From Cyanoderma ruficeps (lineage: Eukaryota > Chordata > Aves > Passeriformes > Timaliidae), in NCBI GenBank assembly GCA_008694505.1, contig VZDJ01007747.1, positions 31,935,039 through 31,999,038 on the forward strand: a DNA stretch of 64,000 nucleotides. The letters are read 5' to 3'. Position numbers and translations under genes: made by a program. The notes below the pieces were generated by a model that saw nothing but the letters and a program-made list of their open reading frames with translations, was not told the DNA's origin and searched no databases. How positions within the stretch are numbered: position 1 is the first letter of the stretch; each line of letters opens with the position of its first letter. Shown here in pieces: positions 23,701-36,017 of the stretch.

Positions 23701-26700
23701 CCCTTCCCGAGAAATCCACTGCTTCCACTCCAGTTTGTGTCAGCACTGGGTGGAAGAGAATAACAGTCAGTGTGAAGGATGTGCTTGGCGTATTAAGCAG
23801 ACAAAGTACAGAATGATAAAGAAAGGTCATTTAGATGCAGCATAGCAATCTTTGTTGTTCTTGTTTTCTTTAGGAAGAAATGGAAGTCATGAAAGTAAAG
23901 AATTAGCAGCTTTAGCCTGTGCTAGATGTGCAAACCATTGCTCTCTAAACTTCTCATAACTTTATGGGCTCCTCAGACAGACCTACAACTGTCTTTTTAA
24001 ATTCAGGGTCAGTCTTAGGCAAAGAATTCCAATCACACCCAGGCAGGGGGTGGTTTTATGATGTAAGTACTGGCAAAAGTCCACCACCTAGCTAATTCTT
24101 ATGTGATCTAAAGTAAATTAGAGAGTCTGAGTTACTAAACAGTGTCCAGGAAAACTGTACCTTCTTTAAGTTGTTCAAAGAAATCTAATGTGGTAATACT
24201 TTTTTCTAAATTAATACATGCTTTCTTAATAATACTTGGGGAGTATCCTGTGCCATTTTGTAATGCTTCAACAATCCCTATTTAAAGAAGTAAAATGAAT
24301 ATTTAAATGTTTAATAATCTCTGGCAGATATAAAGATAAATCTTGCTTACTTCTCTCATAGTTGATTAACTTCTGGTTAAATAGAATGCAGCTGTTTCCT
24401 TGCTCTGTGTGTGGTTTTCAGGATTTCATTCCCATTCACTCATACTCTGTTTATCTTAATATTTTTCTATCTGTGTTAGTTTAACATTTCAAGGAAGGAA
24501 TCCTGTTGTGGCATAATCAGCAGTTTCTGAAGTTCTAGGTAGCAATACACAACATAGGTAAATGTCTCTGTTTTTCATAAAATTTGATGTTTAAAAAGGC
24601 ACCTCTTTTCCTCTTTGATGTAAATCCTTTTCTGTTCTAATTTTTAATCATTTGAAATTGCTTACACTTAAAAGAAAAAAGGTGATTATATCTTGTATAT
24701 AATTATTCAGTAACATTACAGTGTGCTGTGAATAGATCACTTAAAGTTGCTGACAGTTTAAAGTTTGAAGTGTTGCTTTATTGTCAGTAATCAAAGAAAT
24801 GTATCAAGCCTTTCACTTGTTTATTTAGTCCCCTGCATTGTCAGAATTTTTGTGTATCACAATAAATTAAATTCACCTGTATCTCTCTCTGTCACTACAA
24901 GAGATTATGCTTTACATCACCATTGGATGCAAAACACAGCTTTTCCTCTGGCTAAGAGAGCAATGTTTTAAGGGTGACTAGAGACCTTGATTAGTAGCAT
25001 ATTTGTTTTAAAGACAATCAGCTTAATCAAATGATATTAAACTCCTATTAAATTGTATAGTGAATTTAACAAAGATTTCATGCTGGAAAAATATATAAAG
25101 AAAATTAAAAGGAAAATAAAGAAGGGTGTTATGATTATTTAAAAGCTGCTAAATGAACTGGAAGCTTACACAGACATTCATATGCAACCAAATATTTAAA
25201 GCCAATCAAAGCAAAACAAATTTTCTTTTAATGAAATTCTCATTTTTTTTCTTTCTTATATTAGTAACTGATGAAATAATCTTCTTCCTGATGCATTTTT
25301 AATAGATTAGTCATAAAAATCTATGTTGTGACATCACATTTGTTCGCCTAGCAACTTGGTATGGCAAACAGATCTCTCACAGTGTGTACATAAGTCTGAG
25401 TTTGTCCAATGAGTTTGTTTTGTTGAGGGGAAAACACATAAACTTCTGTCTCAAAGTAATTTTCCTAATAATAGTAATATTTCAAAGGAAATATTCTTTC
25501 ACCTACAAATACACTAATACTTAGCAATTCTAGGAACACGAGTAAAGTATTTTGAGAGTACTTAGGAACCATGCTTTGCAGAAACTAAAAGGTCAGTGTT
25601 AAAAGAAAACCCTTGAATGCCTTTAGGCAGACACTGACTTCAGAATGGATTCAAGGCTTTTTTAACTGATCGTTTTTTATTTCATACATGGTTTTTATCC
25701 CTTAAAAAAAACTCAGTTGCAGCTGCTTTCAATTAAAATTGTTACAAACTAACAATTCTTATGAGGCCGGGGGAGAAAAAAAAGACTCCACTTCCTTTAC
25801 ATGTTGATCCTTAGCTCTACCATCAGGGATATCTTGCTGCTCCTGCCCACCCTCCCCCCCAGAAAAGTCATGTAATAGAATGGAAACTGCACACATGCTG
25901 CATTTGGGAGTAGGAGCTGGTGAGGGTGGAGAAGGAGTCGCTGCGAAAGAGTAAGAATGGGTCTCTCCTGTAATCGCTCTGATGCTTACTAGATGATTTT
26001 CTATAAAGAAACCTTTTCAATTCTTCTTTTTTTTTCTTTACTCTTTAAGCCATAAATCCACTTAGAAAAAACCTTAAACTTCGTCTTTCCCTGATGTAAA
26101 CAAGATTTACTATGCAGATCCAGTCTCAAAAATAGAAGCTGTTGGTTAGTGAGAGAGGACAAAATAGAGATCATTACAAGGAGCTAGTCCTGTGCTCTTA
26201 TTTAAGCTGGAGTTTTGCCTGCAGTAAGATTGCAAGATCAGATAAAAAAGAAAATAATTTGGATTTGGTGCATGCCCTTTCTTTGTTTAAAAATGGGTAA
26301 GATTGCTAAAGCCTTTGCTGTATTTTTTGCTGGACTTCTTACTTCAAATGGTATTTTTTTTGCATCTCTTTGCCAGAAGTTGCATATCTACTATAAACAC
26401 GTGTTTCAACCATGCTGATACTTTGTTCAGTTGTTTCCTCCACAAGAAGAGCCTTCTTTCCTGCACAGTTCTGTGTAAACAGGTCAGGACAGATCCCTGC
26501 TTTTGCCAGGTACTTTTTTCCAGAAATTGTTGCTGGGCTACTTGATGCCTTAGAGGAGTGACTGTGGCAGGAAAAAGGTTGCCCAAAAGAAGCTGATGAT
26601 TAGTCTCCAAAAAAGACTGTGGTAGGGCAGGACCTGTTGGCCAGTTCTCAATGGTCTTATTTATTAGACAAAATAAATAGTGAAAGAAACATCCCCAAAC

Positions 26701-26978
26701 CCCTGGCTAAAATATTCTTCCCTAGGCCTGCCTGCATTTTTCTTTTCCCTGGTATATTCTTTCTATGTTTGGTTACTATCAGAATTTCAGAAAGAAGGCA
26801 CTTCATGGTCAGAATGCTGTTTCTATCACATTGTGGTTGACAGCCATGCCCTACTAAACTAAAACCTGTAAATTACTGGTCTAGGCTGAATAGTCCACTT
26901 GGTACTTCTGAGGTGACAGGGAATCAACTAGACCCACATGCAGAACTTAAACCTCAGTATGGGAACAGCTGATACCTC

Positions 26979-27026
26979 TGGAAACAGCTCCAGTACTTTC
27001 ATTGGAAACAGCTCCAGTACTTTCAT
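26979..27026. repeat. Perfect 24-base tandem duplication (two copies)
   Basis: Two identical, directly adjacent 24-base units: 26979-27002 and 27003-27026. Each starts tggaaacagc and ends tactttcat. No microsatellite is involved, and perfect identity suggests a recent duplication or an assembly slip. Confidence 0.9.
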
Positions 27027-27327
27027 GCCTTAAAAGGTTGGTGAAAAACCAACTGCTTTGGAGAGATGAGACCTTTTCAGAACTAAACATGAAGTAGGAC
27101 TTGGTCTGTTTCTACTCCTATCACCTCTTCAGGATTTGAAAGTTGTTGGCACTGGAGAGTCTTTGCAAAGGCCGTAAATTTTACAGCAACAGACTGTCCT
27201 CTCCATGAGACGTAGGTTGTCTTGGCATCACCATGATGTTTCTACAGTATTGTCAGAAGGCATGCCCATGTTGGCCCATGTGGAAGCTTCTGGCCAGGGG
27301 TTGTTCCTATCCTCAGCATGGAGACTT

Positions 27328-27365
27328 GAATCACAGACTCAAAATGGTTTGGGTTGAAGCATGAG
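27328..27365 (-). mobile_element. Small CR1 LINE 3'-end scrap, reverse orientation
   Basis: 'gaatcacagactcaaaatgg' followed by 'tttgggttgaag' resembles the reverse complement of a CR1 3' terminus (…ccaacccaaaccattctgtgattc). The following bases no longer match, so only about 40 bases are recognisable. Confidence 0.4.
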
Positions 27366-28139
27366 TCTTGAGCATAGCAGACTACTTCTTTATGAAGAAC
27401 TCTGATAACTACAACCAAAATAAAGGTATCACACCAGAACTTCTCCCTGAGGTCTTTCTGTTGTCAATATTCACATTCAGGTGCTTGTCCAGAGCAGAAT
27501 GGCAAACTCAGAACTGATGCAGTAAAGCCCATAGTTTTGCATAGGTTTCTAAATGTGCTTAAATCTACTGCCTGGTCAGCTGCAAACCAAATAGTTTACA
27601 TCCTTCAGAGCACCTAATGAATTGGAACATTGCTGTAAATCTGTCACGTGTGATCTTCAGTACCTGTTGGTATCCATCTTCCCTGATTCTAAGCTCGCCA
27701 AGCCTAGTTAGCTGAGCAGGAGCATGGTTTGTATGTGTGTTAAAAAGGGGAGGGGGAAATCTAATCTTGGTATAGTTTTGACATCAGACCACTCACATAA
27801 AGCAGATTCAGTATCTGTCTAGATCCCATGCACTTTACCCAACTGCTAGCTGCAGACTAGAACATCCAAAAGAATTGTCTGGCTGAGTGACCTTATCTGT
27901 TGCATTCAGAGGAGAAAGAAACATTATGTGTGTATAAAAATGATCATATTTGGAAGCCCCAGATAAAAGCAGATTCAAGAATAGACTGAATCATAGATCA
28001 ATTTTGCTTATTCTTGAAAAACTAAATACTTGGAAAAACCAACTGACCATGTATAGAATTTCCCTTTCTGGGGCTGCTTTTACCAGCTAGCTTGCCCCGG
28101 GATTCTATATGTCAGATGTTTGCTGGTCCTGGATCTCAG

Positions 28140-28507
28140 GCTGAAGCGTGATAGGCGGCGTGTGAAAAAAGAGTGGCTCTCGCTGGGTTTGGATGGTTTA
28201 TTTCTCCAGGAAACCTCTCGAGGGCAGATGGAAGGCAGAGAGGGTCCCAGATGCAAGAGAGCGGAAATTCCTCTGGGCTTACCTTAAGTACCCAGGGGCG
28301 TCTCTCGGGCAGGAAAGGGCCAGGGACCAATTGTTAGTAAGGTGTATTATAAAGACAATAGATGTCGGTGGCATCTAAATTACTTTGACAAATCAGGGGC
28401 TTCATCCTCAGAATCTTCTAACTCTAGCAGGGTGATTGACAGGGTCAAGGCCACACCATCAGGGGGGTTAAAGTGGGGGGGGGGATTGGGACAGAACCAT
28501 TACAAAC
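28140..28507 (-). mobile_element. Probable solo LTR of an endogenous retrovirus, reverse orientation
   Basis: This block has higher GC content and more CpG than the intron around it. Read on the minus strand it shows the order expected of an LTR: a C-rich start, a TATA-like TACTTAAGG near 28285, and about 90 bases on an AATAAA polyadenylation signal (28197-28202 on the + strand as tttatt). A short tail then ends near …CTTCA at 28141. The candidate terminal bases are TG…CA on the minus strand (about 28504 to 28141). No matching target-site duplication was found, no internal viral genes are present, and the family is not identified. An unrelated GC-rich segment cannot be excluded. Confidence 0.45.
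28462..28490 (+). other. G-quadruplex motif
   Basis: G runs of 6 (28462-28467), 10 (28475-28484) and 3 (28488-28490) are separated by loops of 7 and 3 bases. The middle run can supply two G triplets, so the canonical four-triplet pattern is met on the + strand. The motif lies at the C-rich start of the probable LTR. Confidence 0.6.
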
Positions 28508-28509
28508 CT

Positions 28510-31500
28510 ACAGAACATTGGAAAAACCTGAAACATGCACCGCAACAACCAGGTTTGAGTATTAGTATGTGCAGTCATACATTACATGTCCAGTGAACTA
28601 TTTTTACTTTCCTTTTGGACTTTCAAACATTTGGTTTGTTCCTAGCTCCATTTTTATTAAGTTATTTTCTAAAGTAGTAAATTGAGAAAATTATGACTTT
28701 AAGCACATTGTGCATTTGAAGTATTTTATGTACCTTACTGTGATTTTTGTTCCAGTTGTGCAGTTTTGCCTTAGCCATTAGCAGAAGATTTTATCAGACA
28801 AATTGCTGCCATCTGTCCTAGAGCAGGTTACAAAGAGATTTCTGAGATATTAGTGTCTACGTTATACAAAAAGAAATATTCTAAATCTTTAAATACAATA
28901 GTTACGTGAAGAGAGGAAAATGCTCAGAAAACAGGAAAGTAAATAGAGTGAAACTTCTTAATTTTATTTCTTCTTATGCTGAAGCACCTTCAGCATGCTT
29001 CATCCCTTAGGAAGGCAGTCAGCAGCACCAGCATTTCTAACCATCTTCTGTGGACTAGACATGCTCCAGGGTGAAGCAGGCAAGGCAGGCGTGACACCTG
29101 CTTTGCCTCTAGGTTTGCAACCAGGACAGCCTTTAATAAGTGGAAAAGGGGAAGGTGCAATGCCTCACACCTAGAATGCTATGTTTTATTCCTGCAGTTA
29201 ATAAAAGTCTCATGCATGGGTCATTTGGCAGTGGAGAAAGGCCTACAACTGTCTGTTTTACTCTCCCACATTCTAATAGTAACTTGCCTTTTCAGATTAA
29301 TGTCACTCACCATCTTCCATAATTCTTGTAGCCGGTTTAAGTACCAAAAATGTTACCATGTTACTCTACTTGGCATCACAATGATGTGAAAGGAAAGAAT
29401 TGCTATATAATAGTTCCTTTAGAGCAAATGAAAATAATTCTTGTTCAGCATGTTGCAAAAGGGACCTCCTTCCTTTTGGCACTCATTTCTCCACCTTTTT
29501 TCCCCATACCAAGATGCTGAAAGCATTCACAGAATATGGATTTGACATGTGCATTTGCAACTGTATCTTTTGCTGTAGTGGATGAAGGCAATACAACAGC
29601 TCCATCACTTCTACCTAGATTTAATCACTGGAATATCAGTTAACCCTTAGGGTAATTAGGTAATAATGTTGTTGATGTGATTTAAAGTATCATTTTAGGC
29701 AATTAAAAGTTCAGATATAATGTGATGCAATTATGCATTATATAGTGCATCTATCCATTTTACACAGCAAAAATTACCATATGTTTTTTGGGAAGCTTGA
29801 CATTTTGCACTGACTGGGATTCTGCTTGTATTTATGAACAGCATGCCTGTAAACTGTGGTAATAACTCTTTGAAGGCCACACCTATGCACACTGCTGATT
29901 ATGTTAAATAGCATAGGCCCATTTTAATGAATGTGTTGGCATGAATAATGGGACATGAAAAGCCAACACACTGGGTAAATGTTCATTACTTGAGTGCAAC
30001 AAATACTACATGAAAAATTTCCGTGACAATTCACTTGAGTTTAGCAGTGAATTTGCTTTGGCTATGTTCGTGCTTTTTATGCTTTTCTGTGAATGTTTGA
30101 TCAGTGAAGTTTTATTCTTACAAATAATTGCAGAAGGCAAATTTCAATTTATTAACCATTACTGAAAGAATTTGCTTATTTTATAAAGGCTAAGCTGAGA
30201 AGCAGTGTTTCCTGTTTTACCTCCCAAATAGAGCCATGACACTTAGCAATTAAATACACCAGAGAAGAATCTCTGATTGCTTTGCAGTGAGGACTGACTG
30301 GTGTATGAATGTAAAGCAAATTAATAACAATGGCTGGTTGCAGTGGGGAAATTACAAGTCAGTAAATATGATGTATGTGCATAATTTTTTCATGGAACGG
30401 AACGCTGCTTAGTGTGCAGTTACATTAGAGAAATGGTAAAAATTTTCTAAGCTTCCTGGCATTTTAAGCTCTAGCTCCATCTGTGCTCATCCAGTCAAGG
30501 ATGCAAAACAGTAATGCACAATATATGACCAACTACAATATATAGTTTTAGCAGAATATTACGTTCAGTGTGCTAAGCATAACAAACACACTGCTTTTTA
30601 TGAAAGACTAGCAAAAATATGTCTTAAATTTGAATAATTAGTGCATTCAAGTAAATTGTTACTAATTCCTAGAAATTCTTGGTAGAACAAAGTGGCATTC
30701 ATAAAATTTTTTATTTGATATGAATGATTAGGTTAACGGTCAACTCTTTTCAGTACTTCCTAACACTGACAGGGTTAATAATGCAAAGTAAAAAGATTGG
30801 TCAAGATGCCCACACACCAAGTACTTCTCTTCCCTGGCAGTGCTGTAAGATTATTTAATGCCCATATAAAGAACATCCTGAGGCAACCGAGTTGTACCTT
30901 GGCTGATAGTTGCATCTAAAGGGCTGCACTTCTAAATATGCAGTGTAGCACAGACTCTCTCGCACAGAGTGGTGTTAGCGCTGGTATGTAACCTGAAGCC
31001 ACAACCTGCGTGTCTAGACTGACAAGAATCCTACCACTTGAGCCACTGTGACACCTTGTGGATTGTGAAGCAACACAAGCATCTTTTAGAAAACTAACAG
31101 GTAAAAGCCAGAGGTTAATGGGTATTGACAAATGTCCTTTCATACAAATACCAACAGAAACCTCTTTGCTGGGTTACTATACTGTATTTTCAAGATGCAG
31201 TTAAATTAGGTGTTAGTGGGCTCATTTATGTTTCTGTCTTTATAGCATGTATTTTACTGCTAAGTGGCATAAGCTGAGGCATCATTTTGCTAAGTCTGAC
31301 CTGTTGCTATTATCTCCATGCATTTGGTGTTTGCTCATTGGTCAGATGGCATAAAGAAACACTGGTTTTGGATGCAGTACAGAGTAAATATTTTATTTGT
31401 TTGAGACCACTAATTTGGTAAACCAGAAGAATGCTTGAAGGGTGCAGAGTACTTTTTGATACTGAGTATGTTTTAAATGATAGCTAAATAGTAGCTTCAA

Positions 31501-32165
31501 GTCAGTTATAGTTAGTGTTTGGCAATGAGCAAGTAAGTCCATACAGCCATGAGTGTGGGGTTAAATAGATCGGTGTTTCAGCTGTGGACAGCTCATTAAC
31601 TACAATGAAGTTGCATTTTGCTGAGAAATTACCATTAAACTTAAAATTAAGCCAATAGTGCATGGAGCTTAGAAAGAACCCTGCATCTATAAATGCTCAG
31701 GACCTCACGGTACCGTGTCTTGGTTGTCACTTGTTACATCTTCAAACAAGCATGTCTGTGTTTTCTTCCATGATGATCCTAAGTATCTGAGGGCTGTTGC
31801 CTGTAAACTCAGGCATTATGTCCTGTAACAGTTTTCTTGGCTCTGATGTTTTCAAAAACGAGGCAACAACAAATAGTTGCCTTCTGTTTTCACCTTATTG
31901 CTGAATACACCCTTATGATGCAAAGGGTCTGCATCCCTCTATTCTCCCTTATCTTCAGGGATGCTCACAGTGCTGTCACTTAAACATAGACAAACATGCC
32001 CAAACTTTCATGTAACTTGATGGTGTGGGACACCACAGCAGCTGAGGACTCAGGGTGTACAATCTGCTTTATAATCTTTACAATCTGCACAGGTATATTG
32101 ATCCTTTGCTGAGCTTTATGCTCATAAAATTAGGTGGTTACTGATGCTCATACTACCTTGTCTTC
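28510..32165 (+). other. LDB2: LDB2 intron 1, AT-rich unique sequence with enhancer-like stretch
   Basis: No exon or young repeat is seen. Between about 29640 and 30400 the sequence is unique, rich in ATTA/TAAT words and contains an AACAATGG SOX-type word near 30325. This texture is common in vertebrate conserved noncoding elements. A 12-base palindrome with two CpGs lies at 31706-31717. Enhancer activity is inference. Confidence 0.55.
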
Positions 32166-32169
32166 ATGA

Positions 32170-32300
32170 CATGCACCTTTACTGTAAGGTTCTTGGGGCT
32201 GGGACCACCTTCTCTGTTCTTGTACAGTGCTAGAACAGTGGAGTTCTGGTCTGTATCTGCAGCATGTTTTTATTATTGTGCTGTGTATTGTAACTGAGTA
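32170..32300 (+). mobile_element. Ancient retrotransposon tail (L3/CR1 or MIR-like)
   Basis: 'ctgtaaggttcttggggctg' followed by 'ggaccacc', then 'cttgtacagtgctagaacag' and 'tggagttctggtc', matches in order the amniote tail 'tgtaagctccttggggcaggga…tgtacagcgcctagcacaatggggtcctggtc'. This tail is shared by old L3/CR1-like LINEs and by SINEs that borrow their 3' ends. High divergence implies an old fixed copy. I cannot separate LINE from SINE without alignment. Confidence 0.6.
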
Positions 32301-34927
32301 AAAGCTAAAAGTTGGTAGTAGTATTTAAAATACTTTCAAACCCAAATCTATATATACCATTGTCATTTTGATGTCATAAATATTTTTAAATTGATATTAC
32401 ATGTATTATGGACTAAAAAGAATTGTCTGACTAGAAAGTACCACAATAGTCTAAGTTCTTGGAAGATGACTGTTTAATGTTATTGACACATTTTGTTACT
32501 TCTTAAGGAATTTAGCATACCTGTGCAAGTCTACTGGTTTTGCCAAGCAACTACCAATATATTTAAGGCAGCATTCTGCTGGTTAGTTTGTACATCTGGT
32601 ACTGTTATTAAATCTATTGTTTTCAAAGTGTGATTCTTTGGTAGTTTCACGTCAATCAAAGAAACTCATTCTAAGCCCTTCTTAATAGTGGAAAAAGCAT
32701 CTTACCGTAAATTCTACAGGATATGCATATTCTTTTTGATGGGAACTGGTGCTATAGAATATATATCTTATTTCATGATGATTTGGGGAGGGAATATTGT
32801 AAAGTCTTATAATAAATTAAGTTCTTATAATAAGTAGAGATGAATCAGGGAGGTTGTTCTAGGGAAGAAAGGCAACACTTATTTTTTTTCTTTTATTGTT
32901 TGCACTCTACTGATTTAATTAGCCAGTGAGAACAGACCCACTTAGAATATTAAAAAGACAAAATCAACTTCCCCCTCCCCCGTCCCCACATCTGTTGCCT
33001 TTTGGAGACTACTTACAGTACCAAAACTACCCAGAATCTAATGGATTTTGCTTTTTAACAGACATTACCTGTATTTGCTCACCTATAAATGAGGTAGTTA
33101 TAAGTATTCTATTCTGTATCTGAGGAAAATGTGTAAATTGTCATTTTGAAAGAAACTGGGCTACCTTAAGCAAAACCAATGCATTTTTGGTGTTACACAA
33201 ATGAAGGTAGTCAGAGTCTTGATACATTTCTGAATGGTGATCTAATAGGAATATCTTAATGGTTACCATATTATAGAAACTTAAACCATTCCTAGGATTG
33301 CTTGAAGTTGGAAAGAGTGAAGTCCTGTGTGGGGTTATATATTAGTCAGGAGCAGGAGAGCATAGATTGATAAAACTACTGAAGTGATCTCTGCTCTGTT
33401 TCATTATGCTGCTGCCTTCTGCAGTATCAATTAGATGGACTGAATTTCAATAAGGCAGCGAAGCAGTTCACTGCACCTCGGCTGGGTTAGGCCCACCATT
33501 GCACAGAGCTCCAGCCTTCTTTCTAATTGTGGTCTAGAGTATGAATATTAATGCTTTATCCAGATTGCAGTGTTGCAGGACCAAGGGATGCTTGTCAGTG
33601 GATTCTGCTCTGTGTCCATGCTATTTTCGCACCTTTTGTCACCTGTGGACCCCAGAATTCCCTTAGCTTTGTTTAATGCCACATTTAAAGGCAGCAACAG
33701 AAAAGGGTGAAAATTTTAAATTGCATTTTTCCTTTCCATTTTATAGGCATATACTAGCTACTTTATTAAAATATTTTTTCCTGTTAAGAGGAAATAACTC
33801 TCCCAATTTTGCTGAAGGTGGCTTTTTAGGAACACAATTACCTGTATAATTTTCAAGATTATTATTGGGAGTCTATGAAGCTATTAGGACCATGGGAACT
33901 TGGATAAACCCACCTGGTGTACAAATTTTGTTACCAGAATAACTGCACTAAGGTTGAGAACACTGCGTGTGATTATAAGAGTCAACTGAGAAACATAAAT
34001 TGAGAGTTCAGCCCAGCAGTCTTTCTCTTCCTTGGAGATTGATGGCACACAGATGCACAATTGCAAATAACATAATTTGTAGGCCAGTGGTGCTGTTGTG
34101 ATTAAAAAAAAAAAAAAAAGAAAAAGAAAATCTTTTTCTCTGTCAGAAGCTTCCTAGGTTTGCTTTAGTTTGATCTTGTAACTGCAGCTCCTCATCCCAT
34201 GCAAAGATTTCTTCTTTAAGTCAATGAAACAGGCATTTGGTCCTGTGAAGGTGTTAGAACATGGTGTAGAAACTGGGACAGCAAAAACTTGGTTTTGTGG
34301 AACCTGCCTATTCTAATGGATTTACCAAAAGGACTAGAAATATTCAGCTTTTCAGTGTTATCCGTAGTTGGCTCTTCAATAAAACTGCATGTTCAGAGAC
34401 TTGCATTATGTTTGCACTTGCAATTTCACAAAATGCAAAAAGTATAATAGAAAGCATGGTTAAGAACAAGCAGCATTCATTATTAAGAAGTGTGGTTGTG
34501 TAGCAAAACAAATAACAGAAACCGAATGAAGTTTTTCTCTATCAGAAATTTAGCTGGAGAGAAATGTATGGCTCATAAATTAGCAGAACAGTAGGTAGAT
34601 CTGGCAGGCTGAATGAAGTACATAATTTATCTGAGTTTATCCACACTCTTTGAAAGTGGACTACAAAGCCTACATTTTTAGTGGTATTAATAAAAACAAA
34701 TTTTGCAAGATTTGTCATTGGGGTTAATTTAATACTGATCAAAACCAAATCCTGGATGTCCATATTTAATATTTTCCAGCATTTTTCTCCAGCAGCTGCT
34801 AGTTCCTACTGCTTTACTGGGAAGGGGAAGGATGATGAAATTCATAGCCTTTTAGTGTCTGCTCAGCCTGCAGCTGGCAGTGTTTGGGGATGGTGGCTGC
34901 TGACCTGGCAGACTTACAGCATTTTTA

Positions 34928-34935
34928 TGACGTCA
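34928..34935. promoter_or_regulatory. Perfect CRE palindrome TGACGTCA
   Basis: The full 8-base cAMP response element, with its CpG intact, lies in a CpG-poor intron. It is the binding word of CREB/ATF factors. No other promoter features are seen around it, so an intronic enhancer role is only a possibility. Confidence 0.35.
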
Positions 34936-35981
34936 AGTGCACACATCATGGATTTGTACAAGCTAGCTATGAGCTTCAGCCCCCCACCCCCCTTTTCATT
35001 TGGGAGACTAAGAACTTCTCCCAGTAAAAATAGGAGAGAGGGAACTGAGCTGCTTACTGCACTTGCAAACTTGTGTATGGCAGCATGAGCTGAGTTACTG
35101 GGCCCAGCAGCTTGTTTTTGTAGACATGCTTTCTGTATAGTGCTTTATTTGCTTGGTATGGTAAATGGTAACTTGCTGGTTTAATAATGGATGCAGCTAG
35201 CAAATTGGAGCTCTGCTTAAATTAATAGCAAGTTCTTCATTAGCTTCAATATCACCAGCAGCATATAAGGTATGGATTCCTTCAGTTTGTTTTTCTATGA
35301 ACCTTTGAGTTCCTTTGCTAAGAAAATGAGATTGAAATAATTATATCTACAAGGTTTTATATATCTTGACAAAATGTTACTGTCTGTTTCACACTCAGTT
35401 GTATTTAAAACCTGTGGGTGCATTTCAGGCCATAAAATAAATTTACAAAATAACAGCCGCTTGCATTCACAGTTATACTTAATGATTTATTTATTTCTAG
35501 GAATTGCATTTGAAATTCCCAGACATCTAAAGCTTTTTCAGCATCAAACTGACCACTGATCTTAAAAAATCATCTACATCAGCACCAACTCAATCACTGA
35601 CAAGGGCTGGAGGAAATGAAACATCTGGGATCTATTAAGATTTTTATTTATGCTTTTAAATATTGAAGTGTGCGTGGCTGCTTGGCTTTTACACTTTGAG
35701 CATGAATCCATTAAAGAAAGCTCTCACAACACAAACAGTTGCAAGAAGAAGTGATTTGGGCTGGAAAGCTGGGACCCCACCATGCAATTGCAGAGGAATC
35801 ACAGGGAAGGCAAGGACTGTGGTGAATGTGGGTTTGTCTGTCTTCACCCCTGCATTTATCTCCCTTCTATATGCTATGCATTTGAGATGCAACCTTGCTG
35901 CATCTTCAGTGGTAGGTGGTGGCATGAATTTTTGTTGCTGTCAAATACACCCTTGCCCACACCCTCATCAAAGGACAATGT

Positions 35982-36017
35982 GTTTGGTTATTAGCTTGTC
36001 TTTGCTAATAACCAAAC
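35982..36017. repeat. Perfect inverted repeat, 14-bp arms, 8-base loop
   Basis: GTTTGGTTATTAGC at 35982-35995 and its exact reverse complement at 36004-36017 flank an 8-base spacer. The transcript would form a perfect 14-bp stem. No T-run or extended lower stem suggests a known small-RNA class. Confidence 0.9.

Larger units (their letters stand above)
20784..28135 (+). other. LDB2: LDB2 intron 1, first part
   Basis: The intron opens with GTAAGT at 20784. The sequence is AT-rich and mostly unique. No further LDB2 exon is recognisable: the next exon should encode a stretch beginning DSDNLWWDAF, and no such frame is present anywhere in the window. Poly-A or poly-T runs lie near 23553 and 26027. 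A 24-base tandem duplication is at 26979-27026 and a small CR1 scrap near 27330. Confidence 0.8.
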
